Of a stretch of DNA of 64,000 nt, positions 44,245 through 55,861 are shown one piece after another. Location: assembly GCF_958295425.1 (NCBI RefSeq), contig NC_081145.1:12559099-12623098 (forward strand), read 5' to 3'. The stretch comes from Solea solea (lineage: Eukaryota; Chordata; Actinopteri; Pleuronectiformes; Soleidae). The notes under the pieces are model-generated. The model was not told the origin of the DNA. It was given only the letters and a program-made list of their open reading frames with translations, and made no database searches. The translations under genes were made by a program, and so were the position numbers. Positions within the stretch are counted from its first letter, which is position 1; every line of letters starts with the position of its first letter.

Positions 44245-47200
44245 CTGAATACACTTCATGAATGTTTACTCAGCTTCACCAGTGGCGTGCACACGGGGGC
44301 AATCGCCCCTTGGTGTCCTAATGGACAAGAACACCAAAGTGTCCTCTTGTGTCACATGACCAGAGGTGATTCTAGAGTCTCATAGAATCCCCTACAACCA
44401 GCATTCATCACCTTTATATAATAAATAATACAATGTAAACAGTTTTTATTTCTCAAGTTTACATTATTATCCACGGAAGCTTATTGCATTCACCTAAAAT
44501 CAGTTTTTTGTGGGGAACTGAAAGCAAAGATGTCTGACCCAGTTATCCCAGTTTAATCCGGTTTGATATTCAGTGAAAGGAATGTCTTTAGTTGTCAGTT
44601 CCAGCATAATGAAAATAAATGGCGCACGTTGTAACAGCAGTCTCACAGACATGTGTATGTCACGTGGAACTATTTACATATTACATATTAGTTTGCAGCA
44701 CACAGGGTCAGGCAGGCCGACTGGTCAGGAGGGCTAGTGGGCTACAGGATCATCCTGAAAAAAAAAGTGTTTTTAGGTGAATGCAATACGCTTCTGTAAT
44801 TATCTTTTCAAAGTATAAATATAAAGCCTACAAACTTGTTTACTGTTAGAATTCTGAATTCAGAACAAGAGCTGGGTGTGGAGCCCCTTTAGGGAGTTCT
44901 GCGCCTTTGTTAATGCTGTATAGATTCAAAGTTGGTTAGCCCTCGGGGGCCCCCTTCTGCCCTGGGGCCCCCAAGCATTTGCCTGCCTTGCACACTAAAG
45001 TTCCCTCTAGAGTGGTAAAAACATGAGGAAGTGACCTACGACACTATGCCATTTATATGTGGCCCCTAAAGCAAAACATAGACTTAAAAGACTGATTGAT
45101 TCTAAATGAGTCTATTTCTAGTGGAGGAAGTTCCCTACTGTCTCTACATGACAGTGTTCTTAGAGGACATGACATTCATTGCTTTCTAGGAAATGTCAGT
45201 GTTGGTGATAAAAGGTGATGCTGTAAAGGATGTTCCTGTATATGTACACACAGGTGTGTCCATGTGTGACAGTGTGGGAAATGACATACAAGTGGCACCT
45301 GCCCCAATGATGCGCAGAAGGTGCCCTTTGAATTTTTCACCCCTGCTCCAAATGTCCGTGCATGTCACTGATCTTCACCATGAAGTGATAAAACAGCAAC
45401 AACGGCACAGTCCTGAACAATCACCTCACTAACAATAATTATGTAAAAGACATAAAAGACTAATTAAAGACAAAGGGTATTTTTCTGTTTTTGCATAAAC
45501 TGCTGTGAAATGAATATTTGCAGTAGTTATTGTTCGCCCGCGTCACCACAGAAACAACAAGGCACAGCCTGATAAGGCAAATAAAAAGTGTTCGTTGTTA
45601 TTAATACATGGTTGTGTTTCATTTCTGCTTTTCTGCATTTCATTTCTTGCTTCTTCCACCACGTGGAGGTTGTTGTGGTTTCTTCGTCAGTTCAGACAAA
45701 CCTCCTCTCATCCACGGAATCTACTGTTTCTGCTTATTTTCCAGTACAGTGACATGTGAAAGAGAGAGGGACAGTAGAGTCACATGTTTCTGCTTCTTTA
45801 TTTTTTGTTTGTGGAAACCATTGCACTCATCGAAATGTTCCTTGTAACGGTATTAAAGGTCACAAGTTGAGCGTAGGGCATTTCCATTATCGGGATAATG
45901 GTGAACTGAGAAAATCTGTAATATTTCACATTAGTAATTTGAAAATACTGCCTTGCTCATCAACACAAGAAGAGGCAGCCACATCTTTCCAGTCTGGTAG
46001 GAAACCTCATTTAAAATAATATTAAAATGTTCTTGTTTTTTACTTTATCGGGTTCATTTAAAATATGTTTTGATGATTGTAACTTTTTTGTAACCTTTTA
46101 GAATATGTTTTACGTCAATTGAAGGTTGTTGGGGAATTTTGCTGTCTCAATGTTTTGGAGAACAGTAAATAACAGTTGAGAACAGTAAATAACAGTGGAG
46201 AACAGTGGAGAACAGTAAATAACAGTGGAAACAGTGAAGAACAGTAAATAACCTTGGAGAACAGTAAATAACAGTGGAGAACAGTTAATAACAGTGGAGA
46301 ACAGTGGAGAACAGTAAATAACAGTGGAAACAGTGAAGAACAGTAAATAACCTTGGAGAACAGTAAATAACAGTGGAGAACAGTAAATAACAGTGAAGAA
46401 CAGTAAATAACAGCGGAGAACAGTAAATAACAGTGAAGAACAGTAAATAACAGTGAAGAACAGTAAATAACAGCGGAGAACAGTAAATAACAGTGAAGAA
46501 CAGTAAATAACAGTGAAGAACAGTAAATAACAGTGGAAACAGTGAAGAACAGTAAATAACAGTGAAGAACAGTAAATAACAGTGGAGAACAGTGAAGAAC
46601 AGCGAAGAGCAGTGAAAAGTGAAGTGAACTGTAAAACATCTATAAAATGACCTTTAACATATTCCATTAGAATCAGGTGGAATACTCTGCTCTTGACTCC
46701 ATGCTTATCTATATTTTGGTTTACACGTGACCCTGATTGGCTTTTTACTGGCAAGGAATGAACACAATAACTTTCTGCTTAGTCTGTACAAGAACACGTT
46801 CTCCTAACAACCAAGACTTTCACGTATAACAATGGCTCTGAGGTGATAATTTGCGACTCTAAAAAATACTCTTTTAAAGCCTATTTTTACTGTTATCCCA
46901 ATAATATCGAAAAAAACATTCACTTTTATTCACAATTATTCAGGTCAGGACAATCATGACACTGATTTGCATGTTGCTGCATGCCTTGTTTACAACACAG
47001 TGAGAAATAATGTAAAGTAGATACATGTATCACAGCAGTTACAGCTTCATTTTAATGCAACAAAGATACTTTGAGTTGTGACATTGCTGGGGTTAAACCA
47101 GTTAAACCAGTAGTTACCAGTTGTATCAGTCTGTCGTTGGAGCCTCTTTAACTTCACAGACTGAATCATCTCGTAGTTCCACCAAAGAGACATCGATGAC

Positions 47201-50200
47201 TCCATTTAAATGTATTTATGGAGTAGTAGTGAAGTAGTTACGGGTTTATAGTTGACAACTGTGCTAAACAGCCTTTATTAGGATTGAGCATACGCTGTAA
47301 ATGATCACTTTGTTTTAGTCAGCAGCTCTGGAGGTCATGTGGGATTATGGGATTAAATCAAAGTGGACAAAAACTCGCATTGCAATAATTTAAAATGTTG
47401 ACATTTACGACTAAAAACTGTGATACACAAATCTGTGAAACATATACATGCTTCTGTGTTCATTAATTTCTCATCTGTTCTGTTTAATGCAACCAATTTT
47501 TTTATTTTTTTTATTAACTCTAAAGGGTTCTTTTAGTCTTTAGTGTTTGCCCCACATTTAAAACAGGGGGGAAACAGGGTTCTTTGAGGAAACCTAGTTT
47601 CTCTCTCTTTATGGAGCACGGAGTCTCCCTGCTCTGAGCTGAACTGCCTGCACCATGTGCTCGTGTCCCAGTGGGAGCTGTGGTAACACGATGCAGGCCT
47701 TTACTGTGTGTGCAGCATTGTGTAACACAGCAGTCCGACACTGAGGGAGCTGAATGTTCCTCTTGTGTTTGCAGAGCTGCTGGACGCCGTGGAGGAGGTT
47801 CTGCCGACGCTCAGAGAGCAGGGCATCCGCGTGTATCTGCTGTCGGAAAGCTGTGGGATCCAGGGCATCGACTCGTTGTCTGACCAGATCACTCAGGCCT
47901 CAGATCAGCCTCTGTCCCCAGACCTCAGGGCCAACGTCAATATCAGGAGCACGGCTCTGTACATCTACACGTCAGGCACCACAGGTAAAGCAGGAAACCT
48001 TTATTACAAACAGGTTTACACTGAACACAGTGAGAACTGCTCAAACAAAACTTCCCTTTGAATCTGTTAGTATGAATCACTTCTGTATTTATTGCTCGAC
48101 AACAGTTTTCTTCCTGTCTTTGCTGAGACTTTCAGTTTTGTGAGTTAAGCTGCTCTCAGACCTAAAGTATACTGAACTCTGTGAACACTGGTGCAAACAC
48201 GAGGTTTCACTGTATGTCCACAGAAGTCACTCTGGAGATTCTCCTGCAGCACAACAACGAGATGTAAACAATTAGAATTTGTGTATTTTTTCTGACTTCA
48301 AGAAAACAAAGATCAGTATTAATATGTATTTAAATAACATTATGATATACTGTACATTATAATACATATATAATAAAAAGAAAACCCTGGGACGTCATTA
48401 AAGGACACTTTACTACGGCTTTACATTAGTCTTGTTGTTTTTTGATATTTGAAGCAGAAATATTGCATAATATATCTATAAGCCTAACTAAGTAACACCT
48501 TTTTAGAAAAGTCTTTCTCCCCAATTTTAACCCCGTTGTGGTTTTACATGCATTGCGTTGTTTTATTGCTCCACCACCATGGTTTCCTAAACACGGAAAC
48601 AATGGTGCTGAACTCTGCCTGTCAAACTAAGACTAATCACAAGACATTAGACTCTTGTTTCTGTCTGACATGCAGAGTTCAGCACCATGGTTTCTGTATT
48701 TGTTTTTGCTGAAAACAGCTCCTTGCTTGGCCTGAAAACTCTATGGTAGTAGTAGTAATATTCATATTAATCATAATACATTTTATTACAGAATAAACAA
48801 TTAAGACAGTGAAGACAATTAAGAGCAATAAAACAACGCAATGCAACCAGAACTGGGTTAAAATTAGGGGAGAAAGACTTTTCTAAAAAGGTGTGACTTC
48901 GTTAGGCTTCAAGACATATTATGCAATATAACAAGACTAATGTTGAGTGGTGTACTTACATAATCACTCGTTAATCCGTAGTAATCCATATTTCTCTTCA
49001 AAGTCCACAGTGCCCTTTAATGACGTCACTCACTTTATTCCTCTGTGCTAAAACCTCCACTTCAAACCCTCTATGAAATGTCGAGTACTGCGAGTCTCCC
49101 AGTGTGTTGTCTTTTTATTTTGAATTATTTTTGTTAAATGTGATTTGTCATTGTTGTTTGCTTAGTGTTCCGCTGAACCAAAGAGACAACGATGACCCAC
49201 GATGTCTTCATCAAACTCGATCTTTCATTATTGTTTTGACTTGGAGACTCTTTGCAGCAGAAAGTACATGCGCTGCGTTTATTCTGCGAGCGTTCCACAG
49301 TTTGAAGACACACTGGATGGGAGAGTAGAGAGTAGAGAGAGGAGGTGGATGCCACTTAGCGAGTTAGAGAATGTTTGAAAGTGAACGAGGAGCCATTTCG
49401 TGCAGCAGAACTTTGAACTCTTAAGCAGATGTGGTATTTAACAGGGAGCCAGTGCAGCTTCAAGAGTGAAATAGTGAGAGTGATTCCGTCCAAACAATGG
49501 TCAGAAAATGTTGATGTGTTTTCATGAAATGTTGAAAAAGCAATGGAAGGAATTTATGATTTATGATTTCACAGCAGAGACGTGGACCGTTCTGCAGCAA
49601 GTGGGTGTGTTTTTGTTTTCTGTCTCTGGTGAAAACTCCTCATCCCTGATGCATGTTTCTGTTTTCAATAACATGAGATGATTTATTGCCGCTTCACTTT
49701 GGCAGGTTTGCCTAAAGCAGCTGTCGTCTCCCATGAGAGAGTGTGGGCCGCCTCCTTCATCCAGGCAGCATGTGGGATCACAGCAGAGGACATTTTCTAC
49801 ATCAACCTTCCTCTCTATCACAGCGCAGGCTTCCTCATCGGGATGGCCGGAGCCATTGAGAGAGGTAACATTACTCGCACACATTAAACTCCTGGTTTTG
49901 GATCAGAAGAAGAAGAAGAAGAAGGTGATGATGTTCATGTGGATTGCAGGTATGACCATCATTCTGAGGAGAAAGTTCTCTGCCTCTCAGTTTTGGGACG
50001 ACTGCAGGAAATATAACGTGACAGTGATGCAGTACATCGGTGAAACGATGCGCTACCTCTGCAACACACCCAAGGTGAAAGAAAACTACAGCGACCAGTC
50101 ATGAACTCATCAGTGACGGCTGTCATTGTGCACATTTCTGAATGCATCCTGAAAGCCAACCAGAAAACGGTGTCACTGTTTACAGAAAGACAACGACAAG

Positions 50201-53102
50201 AGCCACAAAGTGAAGATTGCCATTGGAAACGGCGTCAGGACAGACATTTGGACAGAGTTCCTCAATCGCTTCGGTGACATTCAAGTCAGGGAGCTGTATG
50301 CTGCCACAGAGGGAAACATTGGCTTCATTAACTACACGTCCAAGATCGGTGCTGTGGGACGGGTCAATTTCATCCAGCGGGTAAGTGAAGGAATATGTTT
50401 TCAGACACGGCAGCAGTTTGGACGGACTGACAAAAACTATTCCATTTATTTCATTTCACATACATTTAAATTGCCACTGAATTCTGTCCAAAAACAGGCA
50501 GATTTGGGGATTAGACTGTAAATTGTGGACGACCCTGTGATGGACTGTCAGCTCATCACTGCCTTCATCTATAGCTTGTGTCACAAACAAAACACCATTT
50601 CAATTCTTATTTTTTTCCATCACAAATGTAATAGTGGAACATTTGCAGAAACAGCAGATGTGCAGCTGCATACTAAAGAATCTTGGCATTTTATTTAATA
50701 CAGAGGAGAATTCAAAACTTTGCGGAGCAGCAGGTAACCGATGACGCCATTAAAAAGGCAACTGAAATCAACAGTCAGTTTTCTTCAGTATGAATGCAGA
50801 TTTCTATGGATCACACTACTTGTTTCCATGTCTTTCCCAAAAGTCAGTTGTGAATTGGATTGAAATTGCACTCCACTCCGCTGCTTCATCACCTTAAATC
50901 ATCTGTGAAAACAGCTCAGTCTTAGAGAGCAGTTTTTAATTTCATTTTTAAATTAAATCCTTGGAGTATCTTGGAGTCACACGGTATGTTATGATTTTAC
51001 GATGATGATTTTGATATTTCATGTTTCTGTAAACAGGGTTCTTGTCAGTTATTCTGTCAAATGTGTCTCGGCAAGGACCCTGGTGTGAAAAAGATTTTTA
51101 ATCTTAATGAGGTTCCCCTTGTTAAACATAGGTAATAATAATAATGATAATCTTAATCATAATAACAATTATAATAAAAAATCCTATTAGACACCCATAT
51201 GTTTTGAGCTGAACCTGCTACCATTACTATTCAGTCTTGATGCAGCTTGTGGTGTTTTTCTTTCTCCTGTCAAGTTTTTCTTTCCTCACGCTTTGATCAA
51301 GTTTGACATTGAGAAGGAGGAGCCAATCAGGAACTCTGAAGGTCTGTGCATCAAAGCAGCCAGAGGTGAGTCGATGCATACAATCCTAAATATAACTGGT
51401 TCCAGTTCATAAGGTAAGGTAGAAATGTGCTGCTTTTATCATCATCATTGTCATGGTGAACTGTGATGAATCATTTTCATGTATCGATACATCAGGTGAA
51501 ACGGGACTCTTGGTAGGAAAGATAACGCAGAGGTCTCCATTTATTGGCTACGCTGGGAACCAGCACCAGACGGAGAAGAAGAGGCTCCGCAATGTGTTTA
51601 AAAAGGGCGACCTTTACTTCAACACGGGAGATTTGCTTCTGTTTGACCACGAGAACTTTGTCTACTTCCAGGATCGAGTTGGTGACACTTTCAGGCAAGT
51701 AGTTTTGGCTCTTTATATCCTTGACACCCACTCTAAAACCCTTGTTAAGGTCAAACCGCACTCACTGTGTGGTCATTGATAAATAATGGTGACACATTTT
51801 AAAGCAGCAAAAAAATTAACTAGTAACTAGTTACTATTGTGAACTCAGTCATTTACCCTGCTGAGACTCAGCAAATTAGAGTAGGTGTCTTGTTGTGACA
51901 TCACTGTTAAACTAAAAGTAATCATTTGTTTGTTCTATTGTTTTCAGTGAAAGTCATGGTGGTTTATTTATGGACATAAACACTGTCTCTGTGTCTTTGT
52001 TTCCAGGTGGAAAGGAGAAAACGTTGCAACGTCTGAGGTCGCAGACATTCTCACAATGGCTCATTGCATTTCAGAGGCAAACGTCTATGGTGTGAAAGTT
52101 GAAGGTGAAAACACTCATCAATATAAAATCTTCATATAAAACAGAAGACGGTTGCTGGGCGACAAGATATCTAAACACAGAGAGAGTCGTGTTAATCAAC
52201 ATTCGACCCTCCTTTTTGACAGTGTAGCGGATATTTGTTCATATTTAAGAGTTACACACTGACCGCGGCGTGTGAATAAATCTAATGTGTGTTTGATGTT
52301 GTACACAGGTCATGAAGGACGCATCGGCATGGCTGCTGTCACTCTGCAAGACGGAGAAGAGTTGGACTGTTCAGACGTTTACAAACAGGTCGTCAACTAC
52401 CTCCCTGCCTACGCAAGACCCCGATTCATCAGGATTCAGGTGACACTCGTTTAGAGCTGAAATAATGACTCGATTAATCGATTATTAATCGATTGCTAAA
52501 TGAATCGTCAACTATTTTGATAATCGATGAATTGGTTTGAAGCTTTTTTCATGATTAAAACAAGATTTCTGATTGTTTCAGCTTCTTAATTGTTTGTTTC
52601 TTTGCTCCATATGACAAAGAAACACTGCTTCATGACTATATATACTGTATGTTCATATAGCCATGGTTCTCACACTATGGTACACAAGTTTCCTCTGGTG
52701 GTACTTTGAGGAACTTTTATTAAAGAAAAAACACTCAAACTGATTAATGGATTCACAAAATAGTTGGTGATTAGTTAAGTCCTTGTTAAATATTAAATAT
52801 TGAGTGTAATGGTTGCAGCTGTAGTGTAAACACTGACTGTATTTTGGCTCTGTTACAGTGTAAGTTCGGTTTTCACTTTTTTTGCTGAAACGTAGTGTCT
52901 AACGCAGTCACACTGACCTCTGCAGGCCTGCCTGGAGTTGACCGGAACATTCAAGATGAAGAAAGTGAAGTTGGTGGAGGAGGGATTCGACCCGGCGCAC
53001 ATCGAAGACCGTCTATACTTCCTCGATGCGGGGGAAAAAACCTACGTTCCGCTCACTGAGGACATCTGTGCAGCAATAGTGTCCAGGCAAATCAAACTCT
53101 AA
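43727..53102 (+). CDS. slc27a2: Very-long-chain acyl-CoA synthetase / FATP2, copy 2 (complete)
   Basis: Second FATP2-type gene downstream of copy 1, same strand. Exons: 43727-44204, 47775-47984, 49706-49864, 49950-50074, 50186-50380, 51275-51365, 51496-51694, 52007-52104, 52309-52439, 52926-53102. Sum 1863 bases, 620 residues, equal to human SLC27A2. The N-terminus ([16 protein letters not shown]) is a hydrophobic membrane anchor. Motifs: 'YIYTSGTTG' 222-230 (P-loop), '[18 protein letters not shown]' in exon 4, '[12 protein letters not shown]' in exon 5, '[11 protein letters not shown]' in exon 7, and FATP signature '[14 protein letters not shown]' 479-492. Exon lengths equal those of copy 1 from exon 4 on, but the proteins differ at many positions, so the duplication is not recent. 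The intron after 51694 starts GC rather than GT. SLC27A6 was considered; 'HEGRIGMA' and synteny favour FATP2. Confidence 0.94.
44213..44241. repeat. (CA)n microsatellite after exon 1 donor
   Basis: CA repeat that begins 9 bases downstream of the 5' splice site of slc27a2 copy 2 exon 1. Confidence 0.9.
44279..45003. mobile_element. Possible hAT-like non-autonomous element
   Basis: Left end 'cagtggcgtgcacacggggg' and right end 'gcctgccttgcacactaaag' with G/C-runs of 'gggggc' and 'gggcccccaagc' look like diverged inverted ends of a fish element. Weakly supported; lies in slc27a2 copy 2 intron 1 (44205-47774). Confidence 0.35.
46156..46613. repeat. 20-bp minisatellite (~23 units)
   Basis: Tandem units of the form 'gagaacagtaaataacagtg' with single-base variants (gtgg, gtga, gcgg) and occasional shorter units. 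It lies in slc27a2 copy 2 intron 1. Two overlapping long minus-strand frames (174 and 214 codons) arise because the unit contains no stop in those registers. Confidence 0.9.
48391..49027. mobile_element. Fold-back element with ~180-205 bp inverted arms
   Basis: The left arm (48391-48571) and right arm (48823-49027) are reverse complements with indels. Shared blocks include 'gacgtcattaaagg', 'acattagtcttgtt', 'atattgcataatat', 'cacctttttagaaaagtctt' and 'gcattgcgttgttttattgc'. A second inner hairpin pairs 48598-48619 with 48675-48696 ('gtgctgaactctgc'). No coding capacity. It lies in slc27a2 copy 2 intron 2 (47985-49705). Confidence 0.75.
51695..52006 (+). other. slc27a2: slc27a2 copy 2 intron with GC-AG splice sites
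   Basis: Exon 7 ends '...gacactttcag' and the intron starts 'gcaagtag'. Splicing to the exon after 'tgtttccag' at 52006 restores 'TFRWKGENV'. The same intron in copy 1 starts 'gtgagt' after an identical '...acactttcag'. The nearby GT ('caa|gtagtt') would break the frame. Confidence 0.85.
52452..52600. mobile_element. hAT-like MITE
   Basis: 'gagctgaaataatgactcga' followed by 'ttaatcgattattaatcgat' and 'gataatcgatgaattggttt' is a familiar teleost MITE body. It lies in slc27a2 copy 2 intron 9. Ends approximate. Confidence 0.5.
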
Positions 53103-54807
53103 CACAGGATGGAACAACTCGTCTATTAACTAATATTTAACAGACCTTTTTTGTTTTGTTTTTTTAAAAAACAGTCAACTAATCTCAGGGGACTTTAAAA
53201 CATTACACCGAGTTGAAAGATTTTTTGTGGATCAACAGCTATTGTCCACTTCCAGTTTTGTAAATGTCCTTCTTAATTCTGACTGTTGTACTTTTTATGA
53301 TTAAACTTTGGTAATTCTTTCACTCTCCGTTTATGATTCGGGTTTAATAATTAAATCTTGTAATATGTTGTTGTTCTTGTATCTCAAGTTTACTTAGATT
53401 TTAAGGTTGAGAAAGATTTAAATAAATAACTCAGGTAAACAACAATTACACAGATTCACATTCCACTTGTGTCAAATTGTACTATCTGTGGTGAAGTTTA
53501 TCGTTTTACCTTTGTACTGATGTTATGTGTTTGCTGTGTGCGTATGTTATTGGCTCACACCGTTAACCTTTATCATGTAACGTCATAGGAGGAACGCTGG
53601 GGTTGTTAGTTTACTCTGTTCTATTGTTTGTCTGAAAGATGTCAATGTTCTCTGTTTGTGAACAAAGCAAACCCAGCTGACTGTGATGGTGGTGAAACAA
53701 CACAAACACGAAGAAAAGTGAGAGCATTTCCTTTTCCGAGTGTTGTAACTTAAAAGTGTGTTTGATTTGTGCAAATAGAGATGTGGTTTTCCAATGCCAC
53801 TTCTAGTTTGGCAGCTTATCACGTTGTAAAAGATAGACACAAGTGCAGGACACAAGCACAAATCAAGTTTACAGAGGTAATGTTGGGTTGGGATACGAAA
53901 AAAAAGTATCCAAAACAATGCTCAAATCAAAAAAACTTACAAATGTCATTAACTATAGAGAAGACGAGGAACTAGACGATCTGACAGTGAGTGACAGGTG
54001 AGCTGTGGACATACTCTGTGAGCTGAGGTGATGATGAGAGACAGGTGGAACTAATACAACACAGGTGACAGACATGACAGACAGTGAGACACAATCATGG
54101 ATACAAAGTCAAACAGAAAGTGAAATCAAGATACACAGGGAGAATTTGACAATGAAAGCAACAGACATTTATATTTCAAAAGTTGGACACAGTGCCGGAC
54201 ACCAATACAAGTTCAAACTAAGGAACCACCAGGAACATGAAGTGCAGACCTGGTAAGTAAACCAGTACGATGTAAACATTGCTACACTGACTGTATCTGC
54301 AGCTTACATATAACTGCTAGATTCACATCTCAAATGCGATCACACAGCAACCGTCAGTGGTAAAAACCATTATATTGTTGATACTTTTGTCAATCTTCCA
54401 GAGTACACATGCATTTGTTTGGCAGAAGAAAAACCAGCCTGGCTGTGTTAGAATGAAAATCATCTGGAGCTGGCTCCACACACATTTTCTGTGCAGATCT
54501 GAAAGGTTTCTAATACGCTCAGGAAGTGCACGTGTGTGCAGAGGGAGGGTCAGAGACGTGACACATTCCTCTGAAAGGTGTGACTGGCTCATCGTCACAG
54601 GAAGAAGAAATATGATGAGCATGTTTGCGCAGCAGCTGTTTTGACACCTTTTAGCAGGAAAAGAACAGATTACATAAATCATATGGTGCAGTTTACATAA
54701 TTAACACGTCTGCTTTCAAGCAGACACGAGTCAGAATCAGATTATGCACTGTAACATGTAAATGTGAGTGGAATATTAGCGATTTATGCAAACACCAGAA
54801 TGTTTCA
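53103..54807. other. slc27a2 copy 2 3' UTR and intergenic DNA
   Basis: Candidate polyadenylation signals are ATTAAA at 53300-53305 and AATAAA at 53421-53426. Beyond these, no gene, RNA or clear repeat was recognised. Short open frames at 53769-54644 show no family features. Confidence 0.5.
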
Positions 54808-54868
54808 GACCAGTGTTTCCTAATCGTGGTCGTCTGCCCTGCATGTTTTGGATGTTTCCCTGCTCAAA
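54808..54868. mobile_element. Left half of a teleost MITE
   Basis: 'agtgtttcctaatcgtggtc' through 'ctgcatgttttggatgtttc' to 'cctgctcaaact' is the left arm of the same element type seen at 37842-38048. It stops abruptly where LINE sequence starts, suggesting later insertion into it. Confidence 0.45.
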
Positions 54869-55778
54869 CTAATAACGCCCATCTTCAAAAATGGAGATAA
54901 ATTAGATCCTAACAACTACGGAGGGATATGTGTCAGCAGCAACCTGGGGAAGATGTTCTGCTCAATTATCAACAGCAGATTACAGCAATACCTCGCTGAT
55001 CACAATATCCTCAGACAGAGTCAAACTGGATTCATACACAACCATAGAACCACCGACCACATTTACAGTCTACACACACTTATAGAGAAACATTTAAATC
55101 AAAATAAATCAAAAATATTTTCCTGTTTTGTAGACTCTGAAAAAGCATTTGACTCAATCTGGCACGAGGGCCTCCTGCTCCAATTATTACAGAAAAACCT
55201 ACGACATCATCAAACAATGTACCTTAAAAATAAGTGTGCAGTCAAAACTGAAGACAAAAGAACAGACTTTTTCTCCCAGAACCGATGACTAATGTAAGGA
55301 AATAGTCTGAGCCCAACACTTTTCAACATCTACATAAATCAATTAGCAAAAACATTAGATGAGTCGTCAACTCCAGGCCTCATCCTGAACAACACAGAGA
55401 TCAAATGTCTCTTGTATGCAGATGATGTAGTGCTGCTGTCCAACTCTAAAGAGGGACTACAACAGCTCCTAGACCACCTTCAACAATTCTGTCAGACTTG
55501 GGCCCTGACAGTCAACAAGAAGAAAACTAAGATCATGGTGTTTCAGAGTGAGAGAAACAGACCCCAGTTCATGCTGGGCCCAACCATCATAGAGCACACT
55601 AACACATACACATACCTAGGATTAAAAATGACGTCTACAGGGAACCTCAATGCTGCAATAAACCAGCTGAGAGAAAAAGCAAGGCGGGCCCAATGCAATA
55701 CGAAAATCCACTAAAATCAATATTCCAATCCCAATCTGGCTCAACATTTTTAAAACAGTAGTCCAACCAATTGCATTA
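54869..55778 (+). pseudogene. Truncated non-LTR retrotransposon reverse transcriptase
   Basis: Reads 'LITPIFKNGDKLDPNNYGG', 'RQSQTGFIHNHRTTDHIY', 'CFVDSEKAFDSIWH', then after frame disruption between about 55195 and 55410 'MYADDVVLLSNSKEGLQQLL' with the catalytic YADD box (about 55412), and 'TYLGLKMTSTGNLNAAINQL'. The domain order is that of a LINE RT palm. Endonuclease and 3' end are missing and the frame is broken, so it is inactive. The clade was not assigned. Confidence 0.8.
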
Positions 55779-55808
55779 TATATAGATATATTACAGCATT
55801 GTAGAGTA

Positions 55809-55809
<1 letters not shown>

Positions 55810-55860
<51 letters not shown>
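55810..55860. repeat. (AT)n microsatellite
   Basis: AT dinucleotide tract directly after the LINE fragment. Confidence 0.9.

Positions 55861-55861
<1 letters not shown>

Noticed and set aside
46110..46754. Long minus-strand open frames (214 and 174 codons) as a membrane protein gene
   Set aside because: They are generated entirely by a 20-bp tandem repeat; overlapping frames are both open and no family similarity is visible.
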